This document shows positions 11,036 through 22,670 of a stretch of 64,000 nucleotides of DNA, one piece after another. The stretch's first letter is position 1. Each line of letters opens with the position of its first letter. Under the pieces are notes generated by a model, which saw only the letters and a list, made by a program, of their open reading frames with translations, made no database searches and was not told the origin of the DNA. The DNA is taken from the NCBI GenBank assembly GCA_951217055.1, contig OX578285.1, positions 56,951,102 to 57,015,101 on the forward strand. Reading direction: 5' to 3'. Source of the stretch: Gerris lacustris (Eukaryota; Arthropoda; Insecta; Hemiptera; Gerridae). Both the position numbers and the translations under genes were made by a program.

Positions 11036-11267
11036 CATAAATTTATTATTATATCTTTAATTAAATATCTTTATTTAATTTATTATTTTTATTTTTAATC
11101 GATTATTTAATTACTATTTCATTCATAAATCTATTAATATATTTATTTATATAGATTATTATAAAAATATTTAATCCTATATAATTAACCCAGCCGAAAG
11201 GAATAGTCACTGGACTATTTCGTTTCTCATGTAACTCAGAGCCAATAAAACAGGTCAGTAACACTTA

Positions 11268-12104
11268 TCTATATATACAAAAATTCTCGTGTCACAGTGT
11301 TTGATTCCAAACTCCTCCGAAACGGCTTGACCGATTTTAATGAAATTTTTTGTGTATGTTCGGTGGGTCTGAGAATAGGTCGTAGACTATTTTTTATACC
11401 CCTAAGTGATAAGAGAGGCCCCCCAAAATTGTTTAATTTTTGTTTTATGATTTGGCATTATAAAATACTTATAACCCTAAATTTTTACCTTTTTACCACC
11501 GCTGAATGATAAGGCCACCCCCCCCCCCCCCCCCCCAAAAAAAAATAAATATAATATATATATTTTTTTTTTCGACAACATTTTTCAATATTTCTTTTTT
11601 TATGATTTGGCATTAAAAAATACTTGTAACCCTGAATTTTTACCCTTATACCACCAACCCCCATTTTTAATAGCGATATACTGTAATAATCTTCAACACT
11701 CAGTGGATTAAAAATACATATTATAACCCTTAATTTTCATCCTTCTACCACCAAACCAACCCCTATTTTTTAATAGCTATATAATTACTGTAATAAACTT
11801 CGACTCTCAGTGGTTGATAACTGATGAATTATCAATCGATCAGCTATCCCCGCCAGGCGTCTACCGGTGTCACTTCTCACTCAGCAAACAGCCGGAGTAG
11901 GGATGAGCATAAAGCCGGTCATTCTCACACAATAAGCCTTCTCACTATTTTGATAGGCCGTCATCGTCCACAGCGCTCCATTCCCCTTTCAGTCTTAGAC
12001 CACATCCCCACACACTTACAATCAGTTAGTTATTTTTATTTAACTTCCAAAATATTCAATAGAAATAATTTATTAGGCAAAACAACGTGTGCCGGGTCAG
12101 CTAG
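11268..12104 (+). mobile_element. Helitron-like non-autonomous element, copy 1
   Basis: Starts TCTATATATACAAAAATTC after an A and ends ...GCCGGGTCAGCTAG, with a short GGCA/TGCC stem before the CTAG, as Helitrons do. The 5' part (CTCCTCCGAAACGGCTTGACC, then GTAGGTCTGAGAAT-like text) is a phrase familiar from widespread insect repeats. No Rep/helicase ORF. A poly-C/A run lies at 11519-11545. Confidence 0.6.
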
Positions 12105-12109
12105 AACAT

Positions 12110-12822
12110 AAATGTTTTATGGATGTTCGGTAGGTCTGAGAATGGGTCGTAAACTATTTATTATACCACTAAGTGATAAGGGCCGACCCCAATTTTTTAT
12201 TTTTTTATGATTTGGCATTAAAAATACTTATAACCCTAAATGTTTACCCTTTTACAATCAATCCACATTTTTTAATAGCGATATTAGTACTGTAATAATC
12301 TTTAACTCTCAGTGGTCGATAACTGATCAATTATCAATCGATCAGTTATCCCCGCCAGGCGTCCACCGGTGTCACTTCTCACCCAGCAATCAGCACGGAG
12401 TAGGGATTAAATTTTAAATTTATAAATTATTATTATTATTATTAAATTATTAAATATTAAATTTAATATTGTACAATCCAATGCACTAAGAGATTAATAT
12501 TGATTTTTTTTAATTGGCATAAATAGTGATAGCAAATATAGTTAAAAAATTTAATGTATATATAACTTTTAATAGATATAATTTTAAATATATATTACTT
12601 AAGTTAATAAAATATAATTAATTAAATTGATAAATTGAATTAATAAATGCTCGGTGTATTATTATTCTGATAGGCTGTCATTTTCCACAGCACTCCATTC
12701 CTTTTTAAGTCATAGATCACGTCCCCACACACTTATAATAAGTCAGTTATTTTTTATTTAACTACCAAAATATTCACTAGAAATATTTTATATGGCAAAA
12801 TTACGTTTGCCGGGTCAGCTAG
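12110..12822 (+). mobile_element. Helitron-like non-autonomous element, copy 2 (5'-truncated)
   Basis: Repeats the body of copy 1 from GGATGTTCGGTAGGTCTGAG and ends GTTTGCCGGGTCAGCTAG|T with a perfect 6-bp stem (GGCAAA/TTTGCC). An AT-rich expansion at 12410-12640 separates its two halves. Head-to-tail with copy 1. Confidence 0.58.
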
Positions 12823-13490
12823 TAACATATAAAATGATGTAGTTGTGTTATTAAATAAAGAAAAAAAATAAAGTTCGCTTAATATACAGAAGGAAAATAC
12901 CTCTTTTTTCCCGAAAAGTTAACTTTACAACTGTTTCTTCAGTAGTCAGAATTGATTTTGACTGCTGGAGAAACAGTATGAATGTATAAAGATTGTTCCT
13001 AAAATATCATGTACATACAGAAGGAGGTAATTTTTTGGCTGTTCATGACTAAAAATTCATATTAAGATCCGCAATCGCTTCGTTACCGATCTACACATTG
13101 AAATTTCAAGATTTTTTCTTTATAGCTCCTGCAGTTTTTCAAATATTTAGTACGCTGTAGGGCTTACATCATTGGGCATGTCTGATGGTTGTGAGAAGCT
13201 AAAGGGAGATATTAGATCCTTTTTTCAGGGGTCCTCCCCTTATCTCCTCCTGGACTTTTTTGCGGTGCTCCAGTGGTAGGTTCTAAAATACAAAAGGCAT
13301 TTTCTATTTTGTTTAGAAACTTTTTGGTCTCTTGTAGTTTTCGTATCTGAGACCGTTATCAAGAAAAAAATAAGAAGATTTTCGGTAATTCGATAAATTA
13401 AATTAAATATTTTAGTAGTTTTTAGTAGCAATTATTTATTACATTACAAGAAACCTAAATAATAAGCATAAAGAGGAAGCTACGTTACAA
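12823..13490. other. Spacer, no supported gene
   Basis: An inverted pair of short segments around 12915-12990 (ACTGTTTCTTCAGTAGTCA / TGACTGCTGGAGAAACAGT) forms a hairpin. Nothing else recognised. Confidence 0.35.
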
Positions 13491-13494
13491 CAAG

Positions 13495-14050
13495 TGTTGA
13501 AAGTGACCTCCTCCAACCCTTAGGGTAGGTGGGGGCAAAGGTCCGCATGGGGTAAATGTCCATGTTGCTTTAAAAAATGGGAAGGAAACTACTTTTTGAA
13601 GTGGGACTGGCAACACTCATTCCTTACGAGGAAAAAAGGTTATCTTGATTTCGTTTGGACTATACATATTGCCAAGGTAAGTTTATTTTTTAACGTTTCA
13701 ATCTAATTTTTATAGAATTTTGGCAGTTTATTATTAATTATTATAAATCTATATTCGTATTTTCGATAAAGTTATACCAAAATGGTGCAAATGTAGGGTA
13801 AAAATAGACACTTGATTTACCTTCATATGTAATTACCTTCGATAGGTTACAATATTTTTATGATTTGATAAAATGGGGCAAAGATCCGAGCACTGAATGG
13901 GGCAAGGATTCGCGCACTAAATGGGGCAAACGTCCAAATGTGGACTCTTTTGGTAAAAGAACTAGTTTTTAATTTTCAGAGTGTACAAGAGAGTGAGAGA
14001 TTGTTTGTGCCCTTTAACCCAGCAGATCCTGGATGAAGCGAATGATTAAT
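13495..14050. repeat. Unclassified repeat with iterated ATGGGGCAAA motif and splice-like sites
   Basis: ATGGGGCAAA-type 24-bp units stand in tandem at 13871-13940, and related GGGGCAAAGGTCC text at 13532-13560. A donor-like CCAAG|GTAAGT lies at 13677 and an acceptor-like AATTTTCAG ends at about 13980, followed by 18 open codons and TGA. This may be the remains of an intron-containing transposon; I cannot name it. Confidence 0.35.
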
Positions 14051-14051
14051 A

Positions 14052-14756
14052 AATAGGTCAAGTGTGTGCTAGTCAGCACACAGCGAGGGTCCGTAGGCCA
14101 CACTACATAGTGTTTAACTGTAAAGTGTATAAACAGTGTTTTTTAAAAATGCTAAAAAGCTTACTTTGAACCATTCTAAGGGTCTGATATTCTCAAAACA
14201 CACTCTGATAAAGTATTTTTTTGCCACTGAACCGGTCTACAACCATATAAATACACGGAAAAGACCACAATTATAAAAAAACGTATTTTGTCAATAAAAA
14301 ATAAAATAATATTTTTTTCGAAATTTCAAAAAAGTGGTATCATTACTTTTGGTCGAAGAATGTTTTTTTTTCACTTCACATAAGCGAGATAGAAGGGGGA
14401 GGGGGGGGACACGTTTCACACCCACTTCAAACTTGCCTACGCTCGCCCTGTCAAAGTTATATCCAAAGAATTATATATTTTTGTAATCAGCTCGACGTAC
14501 CCTTTCATATGATACCCCTTACGGTGTCGAAAAAAATAAAAAAATGTCAACCCTTAAGTTTTTTTACCCTGATTTTGTTGAAAAATATTTTTTTGAGTCG
14601 CTATATATTTAAAATATGTGGGTAGGTACAAGACACATACATGCCAAATTTCAAAGTGATCGGACGAAAGGTGTAGCCGTGAGAGCACGCGAGAGGACGG
14701 ACGGACAGACACACGCAGGAAAATATAAGGGTCCTTGATTTTGCCTACGGACCCTA
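14052..14756 (+). mobile_element. TIR-type DNA element, copy 2 (complete)
   Basis: Begins GGGTCCGTAGGC (14087) and ends GCCTACGGACCC (14743-14754), perfect 12-bp inverted termini. Its first 260 bp are an inverted copy of window bases 1-275, and the similarity extends about 35 bp outside the 5' terminus, so the true end may be further out. No transposase. Confidence 0.7.
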
Positions 14757-15660
14757 AAAAAGGGGGTTCTTGATCAGAGGTTTTTTAATTCTATACTTTA
14801 TATTGTATCTAATATGCTTTCTTTATCGTTCAATATACATGTTCTTTTATGAGTTATTTCACTTTCTTGAATTATTAATTAGTCGCTCGGGTGCAAACTC
14901 GACACTCGCATGCGAAATGCTACTTTCCGCACTAGACGCGTAATGTAATATTACCAAGTACTGAGTCTGACCTTTCCAAACTATATTGAGATCCACCTAT
15001 AGGCCGAATTTCTTTCAAATCGATAAATTTTTACGCGTTATCGTTAGACAAACAAACACAAAAAACTTTTCAAGGCCCTGAAATGAAATGTCAATATGCC
15101 GGACAACTATTTCTTTCTACCAACCAATTTTACATTTTTTTCCAGCCTTAGCTAATATTATGTGAGGCAACCTAGAACTATCCACAGAGTTGTATACTTT
15201 ATTTATTCGCCCCGCGCTTTGCGCGGGGTTCATGCTTGCAATCAGTGGATGTATTATTACTATTTTATAAATATTACTACCATATTAGTTAATTCAGTAG
15301 GCCATTTCATTAAATATAATACTACAAAGTACTAATGAGATCCACACAAACAAAAGATAATTTTTGACTCCGTGATTCATCGAGTAAGCTAATTTCAGGA
15401 GGAACTGTCTGTACGCATAATTTCCACACCTCTATTTCCAACTTCAAGTTTAAAAGTTATTCTTGGAATTATTATTGTTTCCTCCGAAGATGGTTTTTTA
15501 ACTTAAATCAAATATTTAGATATCTTAAATATTATTAGTTCTGTTCTATCAACTAATAAATTGATTAGTGAAATTAAAATATTTTATTTGCTTGACAACT
15601 GCACCCTCTTTCAAAGTTAACCTATGATCTGGTACACCAACTGGCTTACAGAATTTAATA
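14757..15660. other. Transposon-like debris with a GC hairpin
   Basis: CCCCGCGCTTTGCGCGGGG near 15210-15229 is a strong isolated hairpin in AT-rich DNA, as found near the ends of some transposons. No ORF. Confidence 0.4.
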
Positions 15661-16560
15661 TTGACACATCTATATAAGACACCCCCCCCCCCAGGGTCAA
15701 TTTCGCCAAGTCACTTCCAACACGGATCAAACTCAAATATAAATCTCTAATTAATTAATTACAGATTAATGTTTACACCTAAAGGTAATGAAAATAATTT
15801 TCTGACCAAGACCGCATATCGAGTGAAACATCAAATTAGGGCTCTCAAATAGTACAATACAATTATATCATTTAAATAAATGTTAGATGATACTGCAGAA
15901 GCTTACAATCTAAAATAACCCTCCAATATATATATATATTTTTTTTTCGTATATAAAAAATATTTAAATTTTTACAAAAATTCTTCTTGATTTTTTTTCC
16001 TTATGTCAAATAAAAGGTAAATACCGATTTTTATTGAAATCGGTTATTTTGGGGGAGAACTGAATTTCAAAAGTATCAAATTTAGGCTGAAAAATATGTC
16101 GGGAGATTTCGGTCGACAACACCCAACATGATTTATATTGTTTGAATGAGGTAGTTTTTCTGAGCAATAAGCCGTTGAGACTGCGTTAATAGGACAAATA
16201 CAACTCGAGATACGGGCGTTTGAAAACGGGTGATATTTCCTTTTTTGCCTGTTTTCTTTGGTTTTCTCCGAAACTTAAGGTGAAACTAAAGGTACAAAGT
16301 ATTTTTTCTAATTATAAGTTTGACCACTGTGCGAAATTTCAAATCAATCGGAAAAGTTAATTTTTTGACTTTTCGTCCCAAGGATTTTGGCTATGACAAT
16401 ATGAGTTTTCCAAGACAAACAATTTGATACCCCGCTCGAAATGTTCTGATTAATATACACCCGTTCAGGCCGGTTCAAAGTTTTCGTTTTTTTGAACTTT
16501 TACGCGACGCGGATTCATTGACCAAAAAAAAAAAAAGAAAAAATATTTTTCATTAAGGGG
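15661..16560. repeat. Unclassified dispersed-repeat-like block
   Basis: Poly-C at 15681-15692, a short TA run at 15928, then a GC-richer non-coding block (16030-16500) with phrases such as GCGAAATTTCAAATCAATCGG that resemble transposon body text. No inverted ends identified. Confidence 0.3.
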
Positions 16561-16744
16561 ACACTGGGGAAAAACTGTGAACAAAACTGTGAAATGTTGT
16601 AGCCTTGGTTTCATCGAAAAATATTGAATAGAACCAAAGTTATTTAAAATTAATAAAAAAATAATAATAATCTAAGGAATTAGGTTGACTAAATATATTT
16701 AGTTAAATAATCCACTGATTCGGTAATTTTTAACATAAAAAACT

Positions 16745-17600
16745 ATATTATTATGATATCTAAAACTTACAATCTAATGTTTAACATTATCCTAATTAAA
16801 CTAAACATTAACTTAAATAAACTGAAATATTTATTTAATATAGCTTTAAAGAAACTAATCAAAAACATTCCTATAATAATAATAATAAACATAATAATGA
16901 ATAAATAGTTAGCATAAAAATAAAATTGTACCTTAAATGTCGATACTATAAGAAAAGATTAGGGGATATTTTGCCCGGGAGAGGGAATATTGGTTTAAAT
17001 CTAGGATTCAAGGTGTGTTTATGTGGAAACTAATTTATTTATTTATTATCATTAACCTATAGAAAAAACTTTATTGTTCAATATTTTTTTTATACTTGTT
17101 TCTAACTATACAATATAACTCTATAATAATAATAAATATATTTATAATATATATATTTATAATATATAAGCTTATAAAAATAATTACGTAATAAATAAAT
17201 TAATGTAATAAAATAAATATGTATTTAATTAATGTAAAACATTCATTTAAATAAACTAAAACATTCATTTAAATAAACTAAAACATTTACTTAGTATAGA
17301 ATTAAACAACCTATTAAAAACAATTCTAATAACAATAATATGGTAATAAAAACAATTAAATAAATAGTTAACATAAGAATAAAATTGTACCTTAATAAAT
17401 GCCGGTAGTATAAGAAAAGATGGCGAGGTGTGCCCCACGGAAGTAGACGTTACACTAAAGGCAAAGAGAGTAGAAGGTGAAAGAGTGGGGGCGGGCGTTT
17501 GTTTACATCTTGGATCCAAAGTGTGTTTACGTGGAAACTAATGTATTTATTATCTTTTACCTTTCGAACAACTAACTTTATTATTCAATATTTGTTTATA
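16745..17600. repeat. Two diverged head-to-tail copies of a ~450-bp AT-rich unit
   Basis: About 16745-17095 and 17215-17600 share ordered blocks: AACCTTAAA-type text, ACTATAAGAAAAGAT, GTGTGTTTA(C/T)GTGGAAACTAAT and a TTTATTATTCAATATTT-like end. The second has an extra GC-richer insert (about 17430-17500). Confidence 0.65.
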
Positions 17601-18300
17601 TATTTTTGTATTCTTGTTTTTAACTATATAAAAAAATAAACATGAGCTTATAAAAAAGATTATTTGATAAAAACGTAAACATGACGTTATTTCCGTAATT
17701 ATAAACTCGATTTTGCTTTATAAATACTCATTTTTCTCGGCAGAAAATACAAATAATTTAAATAATAAATACTCGTTTTAAAGAGCATTCGTGTGGGGTT
17801 TAAATACTCGAATCGAAAATTAAATCGGCCATTAATCGTTCACGCTATGAGAGCTCAAAGTACAAAATTTAACGAAAAATTATAAAATTTTCTCGATTTA
17901 AGGTAGAACCGTTGGTCGTAGGACAAAAAGTCATAGGACCAAAATTGTAGATCTTTTAAAATCAGTTACCGTTGGTGCTATCCGCTTTTCGATACGGCTT
18001 ACCGTTTAGACGCTATAGCCCTTCGAAGAAACCCTTCAATTCGCGTCCACCGTTTTTATTTTTTTAAGGGGGGTAAAAATAATTTTTTTTGACTTTTCAG
18101 ATTTTTCTAGTCGGTTTGGGCCGATTTGGGACCAAACGCAAAAAACCGCGAGTCTCTAGGTGGTCTGGAAGTGCCTAAACATTTTGATAACCCGATCAGC
18201 TGATTAGCCACTTTATATATATAAAATAATACCTACTTCATGAAAACGTCAAGTATAAAAGTCTATACTATATAAATTAGTTTCAACCAAGTTCACACAC
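17601..18300. other. AT-rich spacer, nothing recognised
   Basis: No gene or repeat end identified. Confidence 0.4.
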
Positions 18301-18305
18301 ACACA

Positions 18306-18391
<86 letters not shown>

Positions 18392-18500
18392 TTACAATAG
18401 CTAATATATATTATAACTGGATTCAACCAGCTAACCAGTCAGCTAACTAATTACAGTTTCAAAATACGTATTATATATATATATATATATATATATGATG
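18297..18500. repeat. CA/TA microsatellites around a segment repeated at 59135
   Basis: (TA)n at 18311-18389 and 18475-18496. The 85 bp between them (GATTACAATAGCTAATAT ... TTTCAAAATACGTATTAT) recur at 59135-59215, also directly before a TA run. Confidence 0.8.
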
Positions 18501-18601
18501 AATTCTAATCAATCAAATTATTATTATTATTTCTAATTTTTATTTGGTACCTACTGTTCTTTATGTTTTGATTAAATCTAATAGGAGTGAGATGTACGTG
18601 A

Positions 18602-18800
18602 GGGAATAATAGTTATCTATGCACCTAGGGAGTAAAGTAAGCCATTATTCCCTGAGCAAAAAAAGTTGGTTCTTGAGGCGAAGCCGAAGGAACCATGGTC
18701 CCTAAATCCCGAGGCGAAGCCGAGGGAGATAATTGTCGCGAGGGGAATAATGGCACTTTACTCACGAGGTACATACAATATTTTATCTCCAGTAGGAAGA
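18602..18800. mobile_element. Inverted-repeat element with GAGGCGAAGCCGAGG motifs
   Basis: Arms about 18628-18657 and 18735-18770 (GTAAAGTAAGCCATTATTCCC against GGGGAATAATGGCACTTTAC) enclose two GAGGCGAAGCCGAAGG-type phrases. It resembles the GAGGC-rich element near 5650. Confidence 0.5.
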
Positions 18801-19427
18801 AAATACACATGTTCGTCCATTGCACAGTTTTTATTTATTATTTTAATTAATAACAATAATTATTAGCACTTTTAATAGCAGATATAAGAGATTCAATATT
18901 AAAAACAAATAAGTATTGGAATTAAACTCAAATAGAAGGTTATTTAGATGCAGGTTATATTGTTGTAAACAAAGATAAACATGGTCAAAAAAGCGCAGTG
19001 CCGCCAACCTGATTTCAACAACTTCATTAGATTAGGCATACATTTTCTACTATTTATAAAATAATTAAGTTGCAATCTTTACTTTTTCGCCCTACTTTTA
19101 CTTTTTCTCCCTACTTTTTGGGTTCAGGGATGAAAAGACCTGTTTTAGTCCCTCTAAACTAATTCAAAATCATAACTTTTTTCCCCTATTGGAGATAAAA
19201 TTATATTTTGGCAACTTAAGTAATAAACCAGTAAAGAACCAATAAATATTCGTCATTTTGCAAAGAAATTTTTGATAATTCTATAATTGCACTTCATCAT
19301 TAAAATTTTAATATGAACTGGGTTCTATAATTCTAGTCATTTCTTTGCTTGCTTAGAAGTAGAAACAAAAGTACGAGCAGAAGATTTATAATTTATGTGG
19401 CGGCCTCTTTGTAACTCGATTGGAATA
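18801..19427. other. Spacer, nothing recognised
   Basis: AT-rich, with no ORF or repeat end that I can support. Confidence 0.35.
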
Positions 19428-19555
19428 TTCAAGAACAGGATTTTCCAAACTATGTGCCGTGGTGACACACTTGTGTGCCGAGGGATACAGAATAAAAAAT
19501 AAAAAAATCATATTTTACGATTTTGGTAGTATTCATACTACGGAAATATTCAATT

Positions 19556-19779
19556 TTAATTTAAATCAAACTATAATTATTATTAACTACGGGAAACAGA
19601 CAGAGCAAAATACACTCCAGCGCTGGGATTTGAACCACAGGCCTCTATATTTCCAGAATACTTTGTGTATTCAGTATACTGGAAATATAGAGGCCTGTGG
19701 TTCAAATCCCAGCGCTGGAGTGTATTTTTCTCTGTCTGTTTCCCGTAGTTAATAATAATTATAGTTTGATTTAAAATAA
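19556..19779. mobile_element. Palindromic element with tRNA-like B boxes in both arms
   Basis: Arms of about 100 bp (19556-19656 and 19678-19779) are nearly perfect inverted copies around a loop of about 20 bp. Each carries GTGGTTCAAATCCCAG, a pol III B-box-like sequence, outward from the centre. It looks like two head-to-head copies of a tRNA-derived repeat. Confidence 0.75.
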
Positions 19780-19812
19780 AAAATAATTAAAACCCAACTA
19801 TTCAGAAATATA

Positions 19813-21237
19813 CAGGGTGGCCCAAAAGTCTCCCCCCCCCCCCTCCTCTTAACTTTTGAACAATTTGAGATAAATTAATGAAACTTGGGTGATCCGTACC
19901 ATGTAAAGGGAAGTTTGTTTTCATGCAATAACGCACTAGGGCAACCACCCCAGGGCACCTAACTTCAAAATTTCAAATTGGAGTGTATATTTTTGATAGC
20001 GTATTTGGATTCTTCGGTGAAAAATAATAAAATGTCTATTTGTGTATTCTTCAATTTATCCCTTTGATTATAAATTCATCTCTATTTTTTTAGTGGTCTT
20101 TAGGGATTTAATAATTAAAAAAAACTATTTTTTATTATAATATTTATTCAAAGCTATATTTCGGCCAAACCTGGGCATCTTCAGGCCTTATCTGAATATT
20201 ACATAATATGCTGTGACATTGATGAATAAAAAGAGATGTAACTATGAATGTGTAAGTTACTCAAGCTGTTTTTAAAATCTCTTTTCATTCATCAATGTCA
20301 CAGCATATCGATGGTGTTGCACCAAAAGGGCCAATCTGCATTTTGTATTTGAATTCTAAAACTTGAAAAGCTATAATGAAAAATTGATATTTGAATGCCT
20401 TATTTATATTTTTATTCATTTAAAATATACTTGGATACCTAATTATTAAGTCAAAATAACCAAATTTATTTTATTAATTATAAGTAAAAAAAAAAACGTG
20501 ATATTAGTTGCAGATTGGCCCTTCTGGATTTTTTCTGATTGGCCCTTTTGGCGCAACACCATTGATATTATGTAATATTCAGATAAGGCCTGAAGATGCC
20601 CAGGTTTGGGCGAACTATAGCTTTGAAAAAATATTATAATTAAAAAATAGTTTTTTTTTTTTTTAATTATTAAATCCCTAAAGACCACTAAAAAATAGAG
20701 AAGAATAAAATTTCACTCGACACTTTTTTTCTATCTCCAATATTTTGCCCCCTATTGGGGGGCAAAGATAGTAAAATAACCCTTCGAAAATAGTAAAAAA
20801 AATAACACTTATATATCGTTATAAAAACTAAGGGGTTTGAAATAAAGTGATGGAACTTGGGGGATCTGTACCATGTAAAGACATGCGTGTATTTATCCAC
20901 TCGTGTACTAGGGACAACCACCATTTTGCCCCCATGCGCTGTAATCTACCATTTGTATACTTTGGCCCCATATAGGGGCAAAATATTGGAGATAAAAAAA
21001 AAAGTTTGAAGTAAAATATTTTTATTTTTGACCATAGAATCCAAATCTGCTATCAAAAATATACACTCCAGTTTGAAATTCTGAAGTTAGGTGGCCTGGG
21101 GGCAAAATAGGTGGTTGCCCCTAGTTCGCGATTGTATGAAAACAAACTTTCCTTTATATGGTACGGATCCAAGTTTCATTAATTTATCTCAAACCGTTCA
21201 AAAGTTAAGAGGAGGGGGGGACTTTTGGACTACCCTG
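19813..21237. mobile_element. Mariner/Tc1-like foldback element inserted at TA
   Basis: Starts CAGGGTGGCCCAAAAGTC and ends with the near complement GACTTTTGGACTACCCTG; a TA stands on each side. Arms run about 19813-20035 and 21010-21237. Removing the element at the TA rejoins the hAT reading frame (QKY|YETYLSFG). A third partial copy of the arm text lies at 20841-20935. No transposase. Confidence 0.75.
20091..20697. mobile_element. Inner foldback nested in the mariner-like element
   Basis: Arms about 20091-20206 and 20565-20696 are inverted copies (GTCTTTAGGGATTTAATAAT; CTGAAGATGCCCAGG). Inside are two further hairpins: 20211-20305 (GCTGTGACATTGATGAAT and its complement) and 20307-20563 (ATGGTGTTGC ... 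GCAACACCAT with CCAATCTGCA / TGCAGATTGG). Confidence 0.75.
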
Positions 21238-21240
21238 TAT

Positions 21241-21458
21241 ATTATGAAACGTATTTGTCTTTTGGAATTCCTTCAACGTCGAATGAAGAGATACCTATAC
21301 CTCAGAGTATCATCTGCGGAGAACGGGTATCGAATGAAGTGGTTCCAAGTAAGCTAAAACGTCATCTCACTACTAAACAAAAATTTGCAGTTGATAAGTC
21401 CCTGGAATATTTTAAAAGAATTTTATCTGGGGAGACAAGCCAGGCTAAAAATAACTAA
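21241..21458 (+). pseudogene. hAT transposase fragment, ZBED5-like N-terminal region
   Basis: The frame reads YETYLSFGIPSTSNEE, then IICGERVSNEVVPSKLKRHL, then KSLEYFKRIL, then stop. ZBED5-type hAT proteins have the same order: a YL.FGF lead, then PQC..CG..LSNE...PSKL.RHL.TKH, then P.E(Y/F)F.R.L. Two zinc ligands are lost: the first Cys is Ser and the last His is Gln. The rest of the transposase, including the DDE core, is absent before the 3' TIR at 21804. The 5' part is cut off by the mariner-like foldback. Confidence 0.72.
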
Positions 21459-21812
21459 ATGGATAAGTAACAAAAATTGTGAATTGAAAAGGTACAGAAG
21501 AAGTATTGAAATAAACAGTGTCTAAGTTAAATAATAAGTACTTTACTATCAAGTATTTATTAACCATTTAATTTTTTTTTTTTCGTAAAAATCATGGTAA
21601 CTGCATATGATGTATGGGTAAAAGTGATTTCCAGACACATAATTTTCAGAAATGTTGATCTAGGTTAGTAGGAGCCCTGTAGACCTATACATATGGGCCC
21701 AGGATAGCCTTCGGCGGCCCTGCATATAATATAATACGTGTACCGCGGCTATTGGCTATTTTTTACAGTGTGCCGCGGCATAAAAATAAGTTTTGGAAAC
21801 ACTGCTCAAGAA

Positions 21813-22541
21813 GATATTATTCCAGTAACTTTTTTTGTATAATTTAATAATATTTTATAACATTTCTGTAAAATATTATTATTTTAACATTATAAAATAA
21901 TAATAACATTTATTTTTTATATTTTCCTTCTTGTCACTCCTCTTTAACATAACAATATGTTTATGCTCTTATGGTACTAATTAAAATCTACATATTTTCG
22001 CTTAAACATTGTTTTAAAAGTTAATAATAGTTAAATGAAATGGAAAAAATAAAATAATTTCCAGGTTTTCTCTATGCTTAAATCAAAAAGGATTTTTTTT
22101 AACAAGGTATATTAAAGATGGCTGCCCCCTTCCGTATACGGAAATATTATGCAAGGAGCCAATGTTTAAAGGGAGAATATTTATATATTTTTATTTGTAT
22201 TTATTTAATTATTTATCTATTTTTTTAGAGGGGGGGGGTTATTTTTTACTTTAACTGAATAACATAATCTTTGAAATTAATTGAGGATGCTCGGGATCTC
22301 AAAATAATCTAAATTGCCGCACCCATATTATATTCATGTAACCATTGAAGTACTGAGTTGATTGCAATCGATAACGTCTGGAGTGATTGTATTAGTATGA
22401 TTTATACACGGTCTAACACAGGGATGTTACACGGGTTGAGGGCCCAGGTTGCTTCTACCGCGCACCTGCCTCCCTATATCGATCGTATTATCTTGTGCGC
22501 ACTAAACTCCTGCTCTGCAAGTCCTTTCCTACCATTCTAGA
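21813..22541. other. Region upstream of PAL: spacer and probable 5'UTR
   Basis: AT-rich to about 22340, then GC-richer for 200 bp before the PAL start codon, consistent with 5'UTR. An upstream ATG frame (22358-22540) ends just before the PAL ATG. No clear core promoter picked. Confidence 0.4.
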
Positions 22542-22670
22542 ATGAGGTCCGGACGGGTATGGACCGTCCTCTTCTCATTCGTATTCCTCCAGAATGCCTT
22601 TTGCCAGGACCTTCAGGAGTCCTTTTACAATGAAGTTCGAAAACTGATTCTCAACCTTCCACGAATTCAA
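22542..22670 (+). CDS. PAL: PAL exon 1 (signal peptide)
   Basis: 43 codons, phase 0 at the donor CAA|GTAAGT. ATG 22542 gives MRSGR, then a hydrophobic core WTVLFSFVFLQ and a cleavage-site-like AFCQ. Confidence 0.9.

Larger units (their letters stand above)
19436..21804 (+). mobile_element. Decayed hAT element (ZBED5-like lineage), 2.4 kb with nested insertions
   Basis: The ends CAGGATTTTCCAAACT and (reverse complement) CAGTGTTTCCAAAAC are imperfect hAT-type TIRs, and both are followed inward by TGCCG(C/T)GG-type subterminal text. The flanks TTCAAGAA (19428-19435) and CTCAAGAA (21805-21812) are an 8-bp target duplication with one mismatch, as expected for hAT. Inside are a palindromic tRNA-like element (19556-19779), a mariner-like foldback (19813-21237) and a transposase fragment (21241-21458). 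Confidence 0.75.

Noticed and set aside
19420..19752. 110-codon ORF
   Set aside because: It runs through the palindromic tRNA-like element; the open frame follows from the inverted repeat.
22358..22540. 60-codon ORF just upstream of PAL
   Set aside because: Falls in the probable PAL 5'UTR and has no protein-like features; at most an upstream ORF.
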